DNA of 64,000 nt from Zygnema cylindricum. Taxonomy: Eukaryota > Streptophyta > Zygnematophyceae > Zygnematales > Zygnemataceae. Position 1 is the first letter of the stretch; every line of letters starts with the position of its first letter. Shown one piece after another: positions 11,880-23,042 of the stretch. A program made the position numbers and the translations under genes. The notes below the pieces were generated by a model. It saw nothing but the letters and a program-made list of their open reading frames with translations, made no database searches and was not told the origin of the DNA. Location: contig JBBHKE010001106.1 in the NCBI GenBank assembly GCA_037447655.1, forward strand, positions 55,642-119,641. Direction: 5' to 3'.

Positions 11880-12840
11880 CTCCCCCGAAAAATTAGTCTC
11901 GTGCATCCATGGCGCCACGTCATAAGCTGTCACCAATGTTACCAGCTGTCACACCTGCTTTCAACTGCCTTCTCCATCTTAATCCTCCAAATGCCTCCGC
12001 CAGAATTTTCTCACTTGTTCCACCATCGCTTCCGCTAACTCCACATACCATCCAAATTTCATAATACATAATATATATATTTTCATTTTCTTTTCTCTTT
12101 TCTCAACAATATCTAAATCCGAAAATTTCCCATAAAAATACATAAATAATAAACTATTTTCCGAAAATCAATTCTACCAATAATAAATAAAATTCCAACA
12201 AAAATTACCACATTTTCCTCTAACTACCATAACAATTTCCAAAAAATAAAACTTTCCAAATTTTCTAAATTTCGCGACCCGCGTACTTAATCCCACAAAA
12301 TAAAACATTAAAAATAAAAGTAAATAAAATCTACATTCTCTATCCCAATTTTAAGCTCCAATAATGTTACATTTCCCAAAACTACCAACAATCCGAAAAA
12401 TAAAATCTCATAACATCCCATAATTATAGATCCACAAATTCGGATCTTTCACCAAATGCCACAACTCCACCTTTCGGATCTCTCCCCCAAACGTCGAAAC
12501 TCCTCCTTCCACATCTCTCCACTAAATGTCAAATCTCCACATTTCGAAATGCTTCATTAAAAATAAACATTTATTTTCCAAAACTAAAATATCGATTCTC
12601 AAAATAAATCATTTTCATTGAGGGTAGACATTTCGGCACTGTCACTAAGTTAACCCTTGGGGCGATGCAAGATTAAACTCGGCACATACCAACACTATGA
12701 TAAGGCCGATCTCATGGGTACACAGACACCATTACTGTAATACAACCAGCAAGGACAATATTAACCCGCTACAATGCATGTGACACAAACCTATCTCGAC
12801 TTAACGTAACATATGATAGATGGGGTGTGGGCCCATAACC
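11880..12840 (-). other. LARD internal region: primer-binding site and polypurine tract, no genes
   Basis: 961 bp, AT-rich. At its high end (12826-12840) the minus strand reads GGTTATGGGCCCACA, the half-tRNA primer site. At its low end (11880-11893) it reads a purine tract AATTTTTCGGGGGAG. No reading frame of note lies between, so the element needs both gag and pol from elsewhere. Confidence 0.85.
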
Positions 12841-14000
12841 TGTTGTTCTTTGGTCTAAAATAGACCGCAGAAGCCACCCAAACTATCATGCAAAAAACTA
12901 AGCAAAAATAGGTCGACGAACAATCATTTGAAATGCATCCTCCATTTGACATACAACAACATTTAGGGTTTCATGGAATAATCAACATAAATAAACCCTA
13001 TGACAACATCTAAGGTTTGATGGAATAATCGACATAAACAAACCCTAGGACAAATGCATAAACAATGCATATCAAACATATATAAAATAACATAAATAAA
13101 TAATAACAAAAGAGTGCAATCTCACATAAACATATAATAAAGAAAAGTATATCAATAAACATATTACTCATTATATCATTCAAAGTGCATGACCTAATCG
13201 ACAACCCTAAAACACTACATCTTTGGTCCCCACTTTACTAACCAGCATTGATCATTTAAATATAAACATCATAATCAACACTAATTTATAATAACGCAAA
13301 AGACAAAACAATGTTACTCCAAATATTTACACCGACGCATCCACATATCCGCGTCATAAGTGACAACTTGCTTAGTCACTCGTAGATAAATCCACATAGT
13401 GAACCGACATCGTATATGTACGGTCCACCTAATTAACACGTCATCAAACAATATGATCCCTTGGAAATATCGGCGGACGCCATCCGCCTTCCACGTGTAC
13501 CACGAATCACTTGTCAAACAATCCGGAACGTCCAAAAATAAATATCGTGTGATTGACGCGATTTCGCGTCACCACTACATAAAAATCTCGGCGGCCTATA
13601 TCCGCCGTCCGTCGCTCTTAATCGGCACCCTTGATGTCGCGCCGCGTGGTCATAAAAATCCACTTGTCGAAACCTCGTACAATCGAAATCATTTTCGTAC
13701 CGCAAGCGCGTCCCTTGTAATAAATGCGCTTGTCGCATTTTGTTTCGTACGCCATGCGTACATTTTCACACTTCGAAAATTTCAAATCGGATCGCTTCGC
13801 GATCCGCCGTCCATTTACATTGCGCATTCCGCGCCACTCAATTAGTCCTTCACGTACATTTAATTTTCTTCGTACATTTACTCCCCCAATCCGCAAATCA
13901 ATTCGAACCTCCACACTACATCGCGTAAATGCGCACGCACGCGAACACGCGCACGCACGAAACGCTCCATACGCACGAAACTAAGTTTTCAAAAACAACA
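12841..14000 (-). repeat. LARD 5' LTR
   Basis: Same length as the other LTR. The hairpin copy is at 13788-13806. In minus orientation it starts TGTTGTTTTTGAAAAC at 14000 and ends …GAACAACA at 12841. Confidence 0.9.
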
Positions 14001-14388
14001 CATATGTGTCCTGATAAGGAACTCTTCACTAAGCTAAGAGAGATCCCTACTGTAGAGATAGATTATGGGGATGGGAGATTGGTTACTACAGATGTAGTGG
14101 GGTCAGTAGATCTGAAAGTCTTAGTGGAGGGTAAGACTTTTATACTTACATTCTCAAATGTGCTCTACATTCCCCAACTAAGTAAAAATCTTGTCTCTAC
14201 GTTTGTGTTTGATGACAAAGAGTTTAATACCTTGACTAGAAACGGAGTCTTTACAACTTAGTATGGGGATGAAGTTTACTTTACGGCAGATATGGGTAGC
14301 AAAGGAATGTTTAGGCTTAACCTGAGTAATGAAAAGAATAATGCTTACTATGTTGGTGTTCCTAAGGTGATGATTTGGCATAAGCGGT
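14001..14388 (+). pseudogene. Copy A protease to GAG-pre-integrase fragment
   Basis: Continues directly from 10719 (one CATAT removed): MCPDKELFTKL, VLYIPQLSKNLVS, MIWHKRL. A TAG at 14259 replaces the AAG of copy B. It is cut in the HKRLGH motif by copy B; the missing half (GHVHFDRL) starts at 20767. Confidence 0.88.
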
Positions 14389-15406
14389 TGATTTTGGTTT
14401 CTTGAGTATTTTCTAGGTTTAAAATGTTAGTATAAAAAGAAAAGAAAAAATGATAGACATCTTGACTACACCTCCTCTCTCTAGCCCCCATACTTGTTGT
14501 AGTCACTGGAGGATAGAGAGAGTGGTTGATCCATGGCTGCCTTAGTTCAAAAGGCAGATATTTTTATAACTACTAAAAATATACCTGACGACCCAGGATT
14601 TGATCCCGGTACCTGCGGTTTGTCAAGCTGGCCCATAGTGGTCAGCTTTATCCTACTAGACTAGGACCAATGCTAAATGCTATTGTATGTGATAGATATA
14701 TATAGATTTAGGAAGGAGCAAATCCATATAACTAAAATTGTGTACGGCATACATGGATAAAGTTTTATAAATGTACCGATTCAAAACAGATACCACAGAT
14801 TTTGTTTCGACAACGAAACAAATATCGCGCAAGTATTTATTACGGCCAAGATTGCGTCTCGCTGCAAATCCAACGGCGCACATCATCGCCAAAATCCCAT
14901 AGTAGTCACTTTGGCGTTTAGTGACATGGCATGACCTGGAGCCACGTGGAGAGATGACATTCGGTCATAGGAATTCCGAGGAATGTACGGATGAGTAAAT
15001 AGGAGACACGCATCCGCTTAATAGTCATGTCGTACATAGGCCGTACAAAAGGTACATCGGCAATAGTACTTTTTGGTACGGTACAGTAATCTGATTGGTC
15101 CGTACGTCAGTAGATAGAAGTTAATAGAGGAAATCAAGACTTAGAAATTTTTGGTAGGCATTCACCTCTCCCTTTGAGAGTTTGTACAAATTGGCATTTT
15201 TACTGCCGCATGACTAATAGGCTGGTTGGCCGTTTTTCAGTGATTCTTTTTGCTACGGACTCAGAAAGTCTAGGCAGCACATGGGTGCAGTCAAATTGCC
15301 TGTGTGACTTTTTGGGCAACAGTGGTTGTGGGTTAAAAGGGGCTAGTTAAACAGCTATCTAGAGGCTTCCTGTATTCTGTAGTCCAATGGAGGACACAGA
15401 ATTGCA
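14389..15406 (+). repeat. Copy B 5' LTR
   Basis: About 1018 bp. The terminal bases (TGATTTTGG) are shorter than in the 3' LTR (TGTCGAAAATTAATAG), but from TTTCTTGAG onward they match closely. It contains the antisense tRNA-like module (14585-14670) and ends GAATTGCA. The gag start ATG at 15387 lies in its last 20 bases. Confidence 0.82.
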
Positions 15407-18400
15407 GGTTATGGGCCCACCCTCTAGGGTGCCCACTTTCAATGGATCTGGGTTCATCTATTGGGAAGCCATGATGATGGGAGCTTTGTGTGAAAAACGA
15501 TACTGGGGTATCGTCAGTGGACAAGTGAAACGTCCACCTTCGAGAACTCCGCCAGGATTTGGAGGAGTAAGGTTTTCTGCAGCAGCGACTGCTTCCGCGG
15601 AGGAGGCAGATGATGGGGACAGCAGTGTGTCCGAAAAGGGGAAAGGGAAGGAGACACCCCTTACCCCTATTGCCATGGCACCAGGAGCGGCGGCCGTGAA
15701 GACAGTGGAGAACGATGTTCAAATGTGGGAAGACATAAACATGGCTGCCAAGAACTTCATTCTAAGGCATCTCACTCAAGCATTGGCCACCTCTCACCTT
15801 AACATTTACAAGGCCGAGGATTTGTGGGAAAGTTTGGTGGAGATCTATGGAGCTGGTACCATTTAGGAGCTCCAGTTGGCTGAGCAAAAGCTAGTGAGTT
15901 ACACGTACAAAGAAGGAAAGATGTTAGATTATTGCTATGATATTTCTTGTTTGTATATGTAGATGGAGAGTGCTGGTTGGATAGGCACAATGAAAATAAA
16001 AGTAAACACTCTCAACATGAAGTTACCAGACGAGTATATGAACTTAGTGTACCGAGTACAAGAAATGATTGATAGTTCATGGAAGTGGAATACAATGGTC
16101 AGGATGATACTTGTGCACGAAAATACCATGGAGATAAAGGGAGGTTGAAAGAGCGTTCAAGCTCTAGCCGTCGGAGGGGACAGGTGGAGACCGGAACCGA
16201 AAAAACCATTCAAAGGAGAAAGAGTCCAACCTAGAGGACCGAGCCCCCCAAAGGGCCTATGTCATTTTTGCAAAAAGCCAGGGCACTTTATTACGGATTG
16301 TGCCAAGCTGGCTGAGCTGAGGCTCAAAGAGAACCAAGGAGGGGGTTCTTCCGGAGGGAAGAAAAAGGCACTTTTGGTCACAAAGGTGACAGGAGATACC
16401 GAGGACGAGTCCTCTAAGGAGGATGGGGAGCTTCTTCTTGACGAGAGTCTGGAGGAGAAGGAGATTCCTTGGAGACAAAAGTGTGCCCTTGGAGCAATTC
16501 GGGAAGCTCCACAGGAAGGATGGATCATCGACTCAGGTGCATCCATGCATATGTGTCGTGACAAGGACCTCTTCACTAAGCTAAGGAAAATCCCTACTGT
16601 AGAAATAGAGTATGGGGATGGGAGAGTTGTTACTACAGATCTAGTGGGATCAGTTGACCTGAAAGTTTTAGTGGGGGGTAAGACTTCTATTCTCACTTTC
16701 TCAGATGTGCTTTATATTCCTCAGCTAAGTAAAAATCTTGTTTCTACATCTGTGTTAGATGACAAAGAGTTTGATACTTTCACTAGAAAGGGAGTTTTTA
16801 CAGGCAAGTATGGGGATGAAGTTTACTTCACTGCAGATAGGGGTAGCCAAGGAATGTTTAGGCTTAACCTGAGTAATGAAAAGAATAATGCTTACTATGT
16901 TGGTGTCCCAATATTGATGATTCGGCATAAGCGGTTGGGGCATGTGCATTTTGATAGGTTGAGGGAGATCAAGAAGCTGGGTGTGGTAGAAGGCATTCAG
17001 TTTAGTGATAATGAAATGGTGGAAGATTGTAGTGGTTGTGCCCAAGGAAATGCTCACAGACTTCCTTTTCCAAAAGCCGCCACATATATGGGGGGAAAAG
17101 TACTAGATTTGATCCACACAGATATCTAGGGACCAGCAAGGGTACCGTCAGTTGGGGGGAAAAGATATATTTTGACAATCACTGATGATTCATCTAGATA
17201 CTCTAGAGTTTATTTTCTAAAAACAAAGTCAGAAACACCAACTTACTTCAAAGAATACAAAGCCTAGAGTGAGAAGTTGCATGGAACCCCCATTATGAGA
17301 ATAAGGAGTGATAATGGGGGAGAGTATACCTCTAACCAATTTGAGGAATACTTAGAAGATGAGGGAGTTCAACACCAGAAAACTGTACCACATAATCCAT
17401 AACAAAATGGTGTAGCAGAAAGGCTAAACCGAACACTAGGAGATAGTGTATGCTGTATGTTGGCTGACAAGAAAATAGGAAAGAGATTTTGGGCAAAAGC
17501 CATGAACTGTGCCAATTACATTAAAAATAGAGTCCTCACATCAACAGTCAAAGGTATGACACCTTAGGAGAGATGGGTTGGAAGAAAACCAGATATCTCT
17601 CACCTTAAAGTTTTTGGTAGTCAAGTTTATAGTCTAGATACGGATAAACTTCATGCTAAGGGAAAACTTGGATATTTTGTGGGAAATGATGAGGATGTTA
17701 AGGGATATAGTGTTTATGACTTAGCAAAACAAGATATCATTCTGGTAAAACACCTAGTTGTCATGGATGAAAGAAAGTCAATTGACCCCTTTAAATATAC
17801 TAAAAAGATGAGAATCAAGTTTTGAGTCTGAGAGTGTGGAGAACTTTGTTTTTCCCGAAAAGGACACGAGTGATACCGTGGTTGCATATTCAGGGGAGAT
17901 CCAAGATACAGGAGAGCTACTAGATACCCCACATATTCCCATGGATTTCGAGGAGACAGAAGAGGAGGAATCGGAACCATCCTCCATGAATAGGGGAGCT
18001 AATGAGACACTAAGGAGGAACCCAAGACTTCCCTCTATTCCAACTTCAGAATTTGAAGGGGGGAGAAGGAGCAGTAAAAGGCTACAAGAGAAACAGACAG
18101 CTCATAAGGTAACTAAGCTATCACATCCTGATGAGCCTTAGTCATACTTGGAGGCAGTGAACAGTCCAGAAAAGGACAGATGGATCAGGGCTGTAAATGA
18201 TGAAATGGCTTCCATCATGGAAGCAATTACCTGGAAACTAGCGGATTGCCCTGCAGACAGAAAAACCTATTGGGTGTAAATGGGTCTTCAAACTAAAACT
18301 AAACCATGACAATACCATCGAAAGATATAAGGCTCGTTTAGTGGCAAATGGTTTCACCCAAAATGAGGGGATTGACTATGAGGAGACATTCGCCCTAGTT

Positions 18401-19720
18401 GTTCGTTTCCCATCAGTCATGATTCTCCTCAGTCTAGCAACAGCAGAAGACATGGAAATTCATCAGATGGACATTAAGACCGCCTTCCCCAATGGCGAGT
18501 TAGAGGAAGAAATCTTCATGAGGCAACCAGAGGGATTTGTGGAGAATGGAGGAGAGAGTAAAGTCTGCAGGCTCATAAAATCATTATATGGACTTAAGCA
18601 GGCTCCTCGACAATAGAATAAGAAACTAGATGAGTTTCTTACTGGTCTAGGAAATATCACGATCAGCTCTGACCATTCTATCTATATGTTTGAGGATGAG
18701 AATAGTGTGGTCTTTATTGCAATTTATGTGGATGATCTGCTGGTGTTAAGTAAGTCTTTGGAAAAGATCAATAAGTTGAAGAAAGATATTAGAAGCAGAT
18801 TTAACATGAAAGATTTAGGGGAGGCAAGATATATTTTGGGAATTCAAATGGAAAGAAATAGGGGTAAAAATATCATAAGACTCACTCAAAAGGAAGCAAT
18901 AGAAAATATGCTTGAGAAATTTCAAATGGAGAAAGCTAACAGTTGTACCACTCCCATGGACTTGAAAAAAGTAAGTGATGGGAGTGTAGAAGGAGGAGTG
19001 ATAATCTTAGATGATCAAATGAGCCCAGAGGAGAGAGAGTTTATGAAGTCTATTCCTTACACACATATCGTAGGAAGTTTGATCTACTTTATGAACAGTA
19101 CAAGGCCAAACATAGCGGCAGCAGTAAGAGTCCTCAATAGGAGTCTCTATGATCCTAGAAAGAGAGATTGGGAGGCAGCAAAGAGAGTCATCAGATATCT
19201 GGTTGGAACTAGAGAATTATGGTTGCATTTGGGAGAGGAGCACACTGATATCACCACTTGGAGTGATGCCAGTTATAGGGATGAACCTTTGAGAAGATGC
19301 ACTTCTGGATATGTTTTGTATGTGGGGGAAGGTGCTTGGTGTTGGAGCAGTAAGCAACAAAAAGTGGTTGCTCAGTCTACAATGGAGGCTGAGTATATGG
19401 CGTCTTGTTCTGCTGTAAAAGAACTAATGTGGGTGAAGTCATTATTGCAAAAACTCGGATATATGAAGGAGGGAGTGCATGAAATCTTTTGTGATAATCA
19501 AGCTGCAATCGCAATTTCAACCAATCTAAAACACCATTTCAAAGCAAAACATATGGACATAAGATAAAGCTTGGTAAGAGAAAAAGTTGAAAATTAAATT
19601 TTAAATCTTATGTATAGACCTGATGAAGAAATGGTGGCTGACATGATGACCAAACATGTGCCCTCTCCTAAATTAAAATATTGTCGTGAAAAATGCGGGT
19701 TGAAAGAAAAATTAAAATAA
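15387..19720 (+). pseudogene. Copy B gag-pol polyprotein, multiple stops and two frameshifts
   Basis: A single gag-pol frame, as usual for Copia. It starts inside the LTR (MEDTELQVMGPP). Order: gag; CCHC knuckle LCHFCKKPGHFITDC (about 16258-16302); protease DSGASMH (about 16530); GAG-pre-integrase HKRLGH (about 16927); integrase; RT with YVDD (about 18727); RNase H (MEAEYMAS about 19383); C-terminus YRPDEEMVADMMTK; TAA at 19718. Stops: TAG 15864, TAG 15960, TGA 16146, TAG 17127, TAG 17265, TAA 17401, TAG 17565, TAG 18139, TAG 18614, TAA 19565, TAA 19596. Frameshifts are near 17817 and at an extra A near 18260. The latter is shared with copy A. Confidence 0.92.
15407..15421 (+). promoter_or_regulatory. 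Copy B primer-binding site (half-tRNA type)
   Basis: GGTTATGGGCCCACC lies directly after the LTR, identical to copy A. It is translated within gag as V-M-G-P. Confidence 0.82.
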
Positions 19721-19739
19721 GACTAGAAAATAAGGGGAG

Positions 19740-20766
19740 TGTCGAAAATTAATAGATTTCTTGAGTATAATCTAGGTTTAAAATGTTAGTATAAAAGGAA
19801 AAGAAAAAAGGACAGACAGCGTGCCTACACCTCCTCTCTCTAGCCCCCATACTTGTTGTAGTCACTGAAGGATAGAGAGAGTGGTTGATCCATGGCTGCC
19901 TTAGTTCAAAAGGCAGATATTTTTATAACTACTAAAAATATACCTGACGACCCGAGATTTGATCCCGGTACCTGCGGTTCGTCAAGCTGGCCGATAGTGG
20001 TCAACTTTATCCTACTAGACTAGGACCAATGCTAAATGCTATAGTATATGATAGATATATATAGATTTAGGAAGGAGCAAATCCATTTAACTAAAACTGT
20101 GTACGCCGTACATGGATACAGTTTTATAAATGTACCGATTCAAAACAGATACCACAGATTTTGTTTCAACAACGAAACAAATATCGCGCAAGTATTTATT
20201 TCGGCCAAGATTGCGTCTCGCTGCAAATACAACGGCGCACATCATCGCCAAAATTCCCGAGTAGTCACTTTGTTGTTCAGTGACGTGGCATGACCTGGAG
20301 CCACGTGGAGAGATGACATCCGGTCATAGGAATTTCGAAGAATGTACGGATGAGTAAAAATGAGACACGCGTCCGCTTAATAGTCATGTCGTACATAGGC
20401 CGTACAAAAGGTACATCGGCAGTAGTACTTTTTGGTACGGTACAGTAATCTGATTGGTCCGTACGTCAGTAGATAGAAGTTATTAGAGGAAATCAGGACT
20501 TAGAAATTTTTGGTAGGCAGTCACCTCTCCCTTTGAGAGTTTGTACCAATTTGCATTTTTACTGCCTTGTAACTAATCGGCTGGTTGGTCGTTTTTCAAT
20601 GATTTTTTTTGCTACGGACTCAAAGGAGTCCAAGCTGCACAGGGGTGCAGTCAAATTGTCTGTGTGACTTTTTGGGCAGCAGTGGCTGTGGGTTAAAGTG
20701 GGCTAGTTAAACAACTATCTAGAGGCTTCATGTATTCTGTAGTCCAATGGAGGACACAGAATTGCA
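19740..20766 (+). repeat. Copy B 3' LTR
   Basis: 1027 bp, starting TGTCGAAAATTAATAG after the purine tract and ending GAATTGCA. Homologous to 14389-15406 with scattered substitutions. The antisense tRNA-like module is at about 19938-20025. Confidence 0.88.
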
Positions 20767-22182
20767 GGGGCATGTGCATTTTGATAGGTTGAGGGAAATG
20801 AAAAACCTTGGGGTAGTAGAAGGCATTCACTTTGGGGATAATGAAATGATGGATGATTCTAGAGGTTGTGCTCCAGGTAAGGCTCACAGACTTCCCTTTC
20901 CCAAAGCCGCCACATATAGAGGTGAGAAGTATTAAACTTGGTCCACACAGATATTTGGGGACCTGGAAAAGTATCTTCGGTTGGAGGAAAGAGGTTTATG
21001 ATGAGAATAACCGATGACTAGTTTAGATACTCTAGAGTCTACTTTCTAAAAACAAAGTCTGAAGCATCAACTTACTTCAAAGAATATAAAGCCTGGAGTG
21101 AGAAGTTGCATCAAACCCCCATTAAGAGGATAAGGAGTGATAATGGGGGGGAATATACCTCTAACCAGTTTGAGGAATATCTGAGAGATGAGGGAGTGCA
21201 ACACCAGAAAATTGTACCGTTTAACCCAGAACAAAATGGGGTAGCTGAGAGGTTGAATGAAACACTAAGAGATAGTGCATGCAGTATGTTGGCCGACAAA
21301 AAAATAGGAAAGAGATTTTGTGCTGAAGCAATTAACTGTGCAAATAAAATTAAGAATAGAGTCCTTACCTCAGCTGTAAAGGGAGTGACACCTTATGAGA
21401 GATGGGTTGGAAGGAAACTGGATATCTCACACCTTAAAATATTTGGTAACCAAGTTTAGAGTCTTCACACGGATAAGAAAAACTGGAAACTAGATGTTAA
21501 GGGAAAACTTGGAGAATTTGTGGCATATGATGAGGATGTCAAGGGATATAGAGTCTATGACTTAGCAAAGAAAGATATCATTCTGGTCAAACACCTAGTT
21601 GTCATGGATGAAGGGAAGTCAATTGACCCTTTCAAATATACAAAGAAGATAAAAATCAGATTTGATTCCGAGAGTGAGGAGAACTCGGTCGTTCCCGAAA
21701 AGGACATGAATGAAACCGTGATTGCAGATTCAGGGGAGATTCGAGATACAACAGACATACCGGAAATCTCACATACTCCTAGGGACGTCGAGGAGATAGA
21801 AGAAGTCGGCTTAGAACCGACTCCCATGGATAGGGGAGCCGATGAGACAGTAAGGAGAAATCCAAGACTTCCATCCATTCCAGCTTCAAAGTTTGAGGGA
21901 GGAAGAAGGAGCAGCAAAAGGATACTAGAAAAACAGGCCGCTGATAAGGTAACTAGGCTATCTCACCCAGATGAGCCTCAATCTTACTTGAGGCAGTAAA
22001 TAGTCATGTGAAAGAAAGGTGGATTAGAGCCATAAATGATGAGATGGCTTCGATCATGGAAGCAAATACTTAGGAGCTAACAGATTGTCCTCCAGATAGA
22101 AAAACCTATTGGGTGTAAATGGGTATTTAAACAAAAACTGAACCCAGATAATACCATCGAGAGATATAAGCCTCGATTGATA
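20767..22182 (+). pseudogene. Copy A integrase and RT N-terminal part
   Basis: Resumes at GHVHFDRLREMK, then integrase (RSDNGGEYTSNQ near 21133, EQNGVAER near 21226) and the acidic linker up to the start of RT (about 22130). Stops: TAG at 21019 (where the family has TGG), TAG at 21457 and TAG at 22071 (TGG). Frameshifts are near 20935 and 21990. The extra A in AGAAAAACC near 22100 is the same lesion as in copy B. Confidence 0.88.
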
Positions 22183-22721
22183 CACCGCGAATCGTTATTA
22201 GTGTCAATAACTCTAATTTAGGTTCTTAAAATTTTGATTTTTCTTTTCAAATAAGATACATGATTTTAATTTTTCATTGACGTTAATTAAGGTAACGTAC
22301 AAAATAGCGTAAAGCCCGAAAGTAACATAAAATCTAAATAGTGTAGTGTACGGTCGATGTTAAACCGTACATAAATGTACCTTTTCAAGTGAAAATTTAC
22401 AAATAATGAATTAAATCAGACGCGCACGCATAGGAACGTGAGCTCAAAAAAACAGGATTGGTTTGACACGTAAATTAGTATGGCAAGTACAGATATTTAA
22501 AATTCGCGACCGCGTACGATTTCTAATATTTTGTACGGCTACATATATTAATGTATATAATCGTACGGCAAATATTCCATTTTAACTGTTCCGAAATTAG
22601 TATTAACGCTGAAATTAGAATATAAATTTTTTTTGAAAAAAATCAAATTTTAATTAGCATCAAGTACGATAAATTTTCTTCAACCCTATTTAAACTTTAA
22701 CACTAAAAATGATTCGCGGTG
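22183..22721 (+). mobile_element. 539-bp MITE with TA target duplication, inside copy A RT
   Basis: Inverted ends CACCGCGAATCGTTATTAG and its complement, flanked by TA at 22181-22182 and 22722-22723. Removing the element and one TA rejoins the RT reading frame exactly. It has no coding capacity. A 538-bp relative lies at 34265-34802 with the same internal sequence landmarks. TA duplication points to the Tc1/mariner (Stowaway-like) superfamily. Confidence 0.92.
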
Positions 22722-23042
22722 TAGCGAAAGGGATTACCCAAAACGAGGGGATTGACTATGAAGAGACCTTTGCTCTAGTTGTTTGATTCCCATCAGTAAG
22801 GATTCTCCTCAGTCTGGCAGCAGCGGAAGACATTGAAATACATCAGATGGACATTAAGACTGATTTTCTAAATGGTGAGTTAGAGGAAGAAATTTTCATG
22901 AGGCAACCGGAGGGGTTCGTGGAGGCAGGAGGAGAAAGCAAAGTTTGCAATCCCATAAAGTCCTTTGATGGACTGAAGCAGGCTCCCCGACTGTGGAATA
23001 AAAAACTAGATGAGTTTCTCACCGGTCTGGGATATATCCGGA
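22722..23042 (+). pseudogene. Copy A RT middle part
   Basis: Continues RT after the MITE: EGIDYEETFA, QMDIKTDFLNGELEEEIFMRQPEGF, GLKQAPRLWNKKLDEFLTGLGYIR. It stops at the junction with element C', before the YVDD catalytic motif. One frame-internal TGA interrupts near 22784. Confidence 0.88.

Larger units (their letters stand above)
10720..14000 (-). mobile_element. Non-coding LTR retrotransposon (LARD-like), very recent
   Basis: A 3281-bp element with 5-bp duplication CATAT (10715-10719 and 14001-14005), inserted in copy A's protease. The two LTRs (10720-11879 and 12841-14000) are both exactly 1160 bp, with a constant offset of 2121 bp and no difference found in the stretches I compared. 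In minus orientation the order is 5' LTR (14000 to 12841), primer-binding site, 961-bp internal region without gag or pol, purine tract TTTTTCGGGGGAG, 3' LTR. Several frames inside the LTR look open but are repeated in both LTRs and have no recognisable domain. Confidence 0.92.
14389..20766 (+). mobile_element. Copia-type element B, full length, inactivated
   Basis: A 6.4-kb element: 5' LTR 14389-15406, primer-binding site 15407-15421, gag-pol 15387-19720, purine tract AAAATAAGGGGAG, 3' LTR 19740-20766. It sits inside copy A's HKRLGH codons. The flanks reconstitute the intact sequence with about one base lost and no target duplication, and the first 8 or so bases of the 5' LTR differ from the 3' LTR, so the left end has been altered. 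Confidence 0.85.
8667..23042 (+). mobile_element. Copia-type element A, split by three insertions and truncated
   Basis: A gag-pol Copia copy reconstructable in pieces: truncated 5' LTR 8667-9574, gag-protease 9575-10719, start of the GAG-pre-integrase region 14001-14388, integrase/RT 20767-22180 and RT 22722-23042. The gaps are a minus-strand LARD (10720-14000), copy B (14389-20766) and a MITE (22183-22721). The RT breaks off at 23042 where element C' begins, and the rest of RT, RNase H and 3' LTR are missing from the other side of C'. Confidence 0.85.

Noticed and set aside
541-22073. Reassigned TAG codon or programmed readthrough as cause of the many TAG stops
   Set aside because: The TAG positions replace unrelated residues (W, Q, Y, E, K) and occur with TAA, TGA and frameshifts; decay explains them better.
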